This document shows, piece by piece, positions 62,038 through 64,000 of a stretch of DNA of 64,000 nt (its first letter is position 1; each line of letters opens with the position of its first letter). Source of the stretch: Pelecanus crispus (taxonomy: Eukaryota; Chordata; Aves; Pelecaniformes; Pelecanidae); the NCBI RefSeq assembly GCF_030463565.1, contig NC_134653.1:31371150-31435149 (forward strand), in the 5' to 3' direction. The notes under the pieces are model-generated. The model had not been told where the DNA came from and ran no database searches. It worked only from the letters and a program-made list of their open reading frames with translations. Made by a program: the position numbers and the translations under genes.

Positions 62038-62880
62038 CCTCCCGCGGGGCTACGGGCGGCTGAGGGGGGGGCGGGAGGCCCCCAGGGGCCGAAGGCCGGC
62101 GAGGCAGAAGGGAAGGAGACGGCGAGGGGGGCCGGGGGCGGCGGCGGGGCCGGCCCGGGGGCGCTGGGCCGCGCTAGGCGACGGGCAGCCCCGGAGGAGC
62201 CTTTGTGCCGCCGCCGCACCGCCTCATCCCCGGCCGGGCGGGCCGGGGCGGGGGGGGCCGGGACCCGGCGGGGAGGCGGGGGAGCGCCGCGGAGGGCGCG
62301 GGCGGGCCCAGAGCCGCCGCTCAGCCCGGGAGACGCCGCCGCCGAGGCGCCGCCGCCGCCCGCGCCGCGCGGGAGCCAGGCATTGCCGGCACCCCGAGCC
62401 GGGCACACCCGCCGGGCGCCGCGCCCCGCCGCAGGGCTCCCGCCCCCGCCGCGCCCCAAGCGGGAGGCCGGCCCGCGCTCCCCGCCTCCTCCCCGCTCCC
62501 ACCGGGGAATTTTAGGAGCCTCCGCCACGGCGGTGGCGCGGTTTACAGGCGGCCGCCGCCACCCCTAAATGCGCGACGTCACCAGCAAGGCCCCCGCGGG
62601 GCCTTCGAGTGGCCGGGTGCCTCCTAATGACGTAACGAGGAGGGGCGAGGACCCTCAGCGGGGCGGGGCGAAGCGCTGCGCCCCGGCCCCGCCCCCGCCG
62701 TGACAGGGGGCGGGGCGACGCGAAGCCTCGCGAGATCTCGGGGCGCGAGCGGCCGCGCGCCGCCCTGAGGGGTAACGGCCGCTTCTGGGCGGCTGAGCGG
62801 GCGGGAAGGAGCCGCCCTCAGCCTTCGCCGGTGCCCGCTACTCGTGAGGGGGCTCGTCTAGCCTTCGCAGCACAGCTGCC
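61600..62880. promoter_or_regulatory. MAPKAPK5: CpG island and promoter of MAPKAPK5
   Basis: This dense CpG island surrounds the first coding exon (ATG at 62037, minus strand). Upstream of the gene are a CRE-like octamer CGACGTCA (62574-62581), TGACGTAA (62628-62635), several GGGGCGG/CCCCGCC Sp1 boxes (62658-62715) and a 9-of-10 match to the TCTCGCGAGA promoter motif (62726-62735). There is no TATA box. The arrangement fits a housekeeping and possibly bidirectional promoter. Open frames of 140-180 codons inside the island are composition artefacts. Confidence 0.75.
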
Positions 62881-62970
62881 CTCCAGCGCGGGTCTTACGC
62901 TAACGCCCACACGATAAAGGTGTCTCCCACCGCAGCTCCGACACGCTCGCTGAGTCCCAGATCACCCTTG

Positions 62971-62993
62971 CCCCCCCCCCCCCCCCCCCCCCC
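62971..62993. repeat. Poly(C) run, 23 bases
   Basis: An uninterrupted run of 23 C lies just upstream of the MAPKAPK5 CpG island. The minus strand is a poly(G) run able to form G-quadruplexes. Exact length in an assembly is often unreliable for such runs. Confidence 0.9.
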
Positions 62994-63930
62994 GATACAT
63001 TGTTGTTCCGGAACAGTCAGCTCTTCTGTTTGCTTTGCTGGGGACAGTTACCAGACTTAGGACGTCCTTTAACGTTAAGGCAATGTGAGGCAGGGGGGCA
63101 GTGCAGAAAGTCAGAGAAAAACGTTGAAAAATGGCTTGAGGCAGAGGGTAATTGATGGGTGGAAGAAAGCACAAACTTGCCTGTGCACTTGAACTGCTTA
63201 GCTCACTGACACAACTGCTCCAACAAAGGTAGGGTTAACTTGTGAAGACAAGAACGCTTATTGTGAGTGGATACAATGAGAGCAGGTGGGAGCAGCTGAG
63301 AGCAAACTTTTACCTCACAGAGTCACGCTGAGAGGTCGCGCTCTGGCTCGGTTACACAGCTGAGTCTCAGTTCACTTTGCTCACAGAAGAGGGACATATG
63401 TGTTAGGTGTGTGTAGGACAAGGAGTATAGAGCCAGCTGTGCGAGCCAGCAAGGAATTATTATAAAACCTACTGCAGACTAGACAAGTATTTAAATAATT
63501 TCTTGAAAAAAAAAAAGCATATTCATCAGATACAGATGCAATGAGAGTACACCCATGTAATACATTAGTACTCAATTGACTGTATTTGGTATTTTAAAAA
63601 GATAAAGCCAAGTAACAGTTTTTTAACAAAAGTTCCTTCAGGCACCTTCTAAAGAAACATTTCTTAACGCAGAGTTACATATTTTCCACCTAAGTTTTGC
63701 ATGTGTTAAGAAGAGGTTTCCTTGCTTTGTACCTCATGAAGCTGTATTGGTGTTCCAAACACATGGGGAGGCTGCTGCCCTTTAGGAGTTTTTCTGTGGA
63801 ATCTTGATTGTCACCTAGAAAAAAAACCATAGAGTCACAAGTTATTTTCCTGGAGATAGTTCAGTTATATTCACCTGAAGGCCAAGAGGCAGCAGCATCC
63901 TGTACAAGAGAACCAGAACCAGGGGTGGTT
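62994..63930. other. Region right of the MAPKAPK5 promoter, no gene recognised
   Basis: Unique, moderately AT-rich sequence. In human a non-coding antisense transcript (MAPKAPK5-AS1) starts head to head with MAPKAPK5, and the next coding gene is ALDH2. I cannot recognise an ALDH2 exon or a conserved RNA here. Confidence 0.4.
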
Positions 63931-64000
63931 CAGCGTGAAGAGAAGGCTGTGGGGAGACCTTATTGCAGCCTTTCAGTACTTAAAGGGGGCCTATAGGAAG
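63930..64000 (+). mobile_element. CR1 LINE fragment, truncated by the window edge
   Basis: From about 63930 the sequence follows the avian CR1 3' region as I remember it: GGTTCAGC, then GAGAAGGCT, then GGGGAGACCTTAT, then CAGTACTTAAAGGGGGC. It continues beyond base 64000. The left boundary is approximate. CR1 is the dominant non-LTR retrotransposon of birds and other sauropsids, and this is the only clear copy in the window. Confidence 0.8.

Noticed and set aside
62007-62627. Frames of 92-181 codons around MAPKAPK5 exon 1
   Set aside because: These are low-complexity Pro/Ala/Arg/Gly translations of CpG-island sequence on both strands, with no conserved motif.

Overview
This is vertebrate nuclear DNA, most likely from a bird. 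The genes have short exons with GT-AG introns and sit behind CpG-island promoters. Interspersed repeats are nearly absent; the one clear element is a CR1 LINE fragment at the right edge. The gene set matches the segment that in mammals carries NAA25, ERP29, TMEM116, ADAM1 and MAPKAPK5 (human 12q24; I recall it on chicken microchromosome 15). I assembled all gene models by hand from reading frame, splice sites and remembered protein families.

Layout from left to right: (1) 67-3602 (+), the last three coding exons of NAA25, the NatB auxiliary subunit, followed by a 3'UTR to about 5.03 kb. (2) 7686-11517 (+), complete three-exon ERP29 behind a CpG island. (3) 13528-26032 (+), complete eleven-exon TMEM116, an orphan seven-helix membrane protein. 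Its CpG island contains a perfect inverted repeat. (4) 27047-29407 and 31351-33639 (-), two tandem intronless ADAM genes of the ADAM1 (fertilin alpha) type. The first keeps a complete zinc-protease site; the second has lost both the zinc site and the cysteine switch. (5) 38837-62037 (-), complete fourteen-exon MAPKAPK5 (PRAK kinase, 471 aa), with one GC-AG intron. (6) 62038-64000, the MAPKAPK5 CpG-island promoter, a 23-base poly(C) run, unassigned sequence and the truncated CR1.

The genes do not form one pathway. NAA25 acts on nascent chains at the ribosome, ERP29 assists secretory folding in the ER, TMEM116 is an orphan receptor-like protein, the ADAM1 pair is probably germline/sperm related, and MAPKAPK5 is a stress and atypical-MAPK effector kinase. 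TMEM116 and the first ADAM gene converge tail to tail, with candidate poly(A) signals about 50 bp apart.

I found no evidence of a wholly new biological system. The most informative observations are the intact ADAM1-like pair (pseudogene in human) with coordinated loss of protease features in one copy, the perfect hairpin at 13.23-13.33 kb, a stop-free 132-nt intron in TMEM116, the GC-AG intron and tandem donor in MAPKAPK5, and an ERP29 orientation that seems inverted relative to human.
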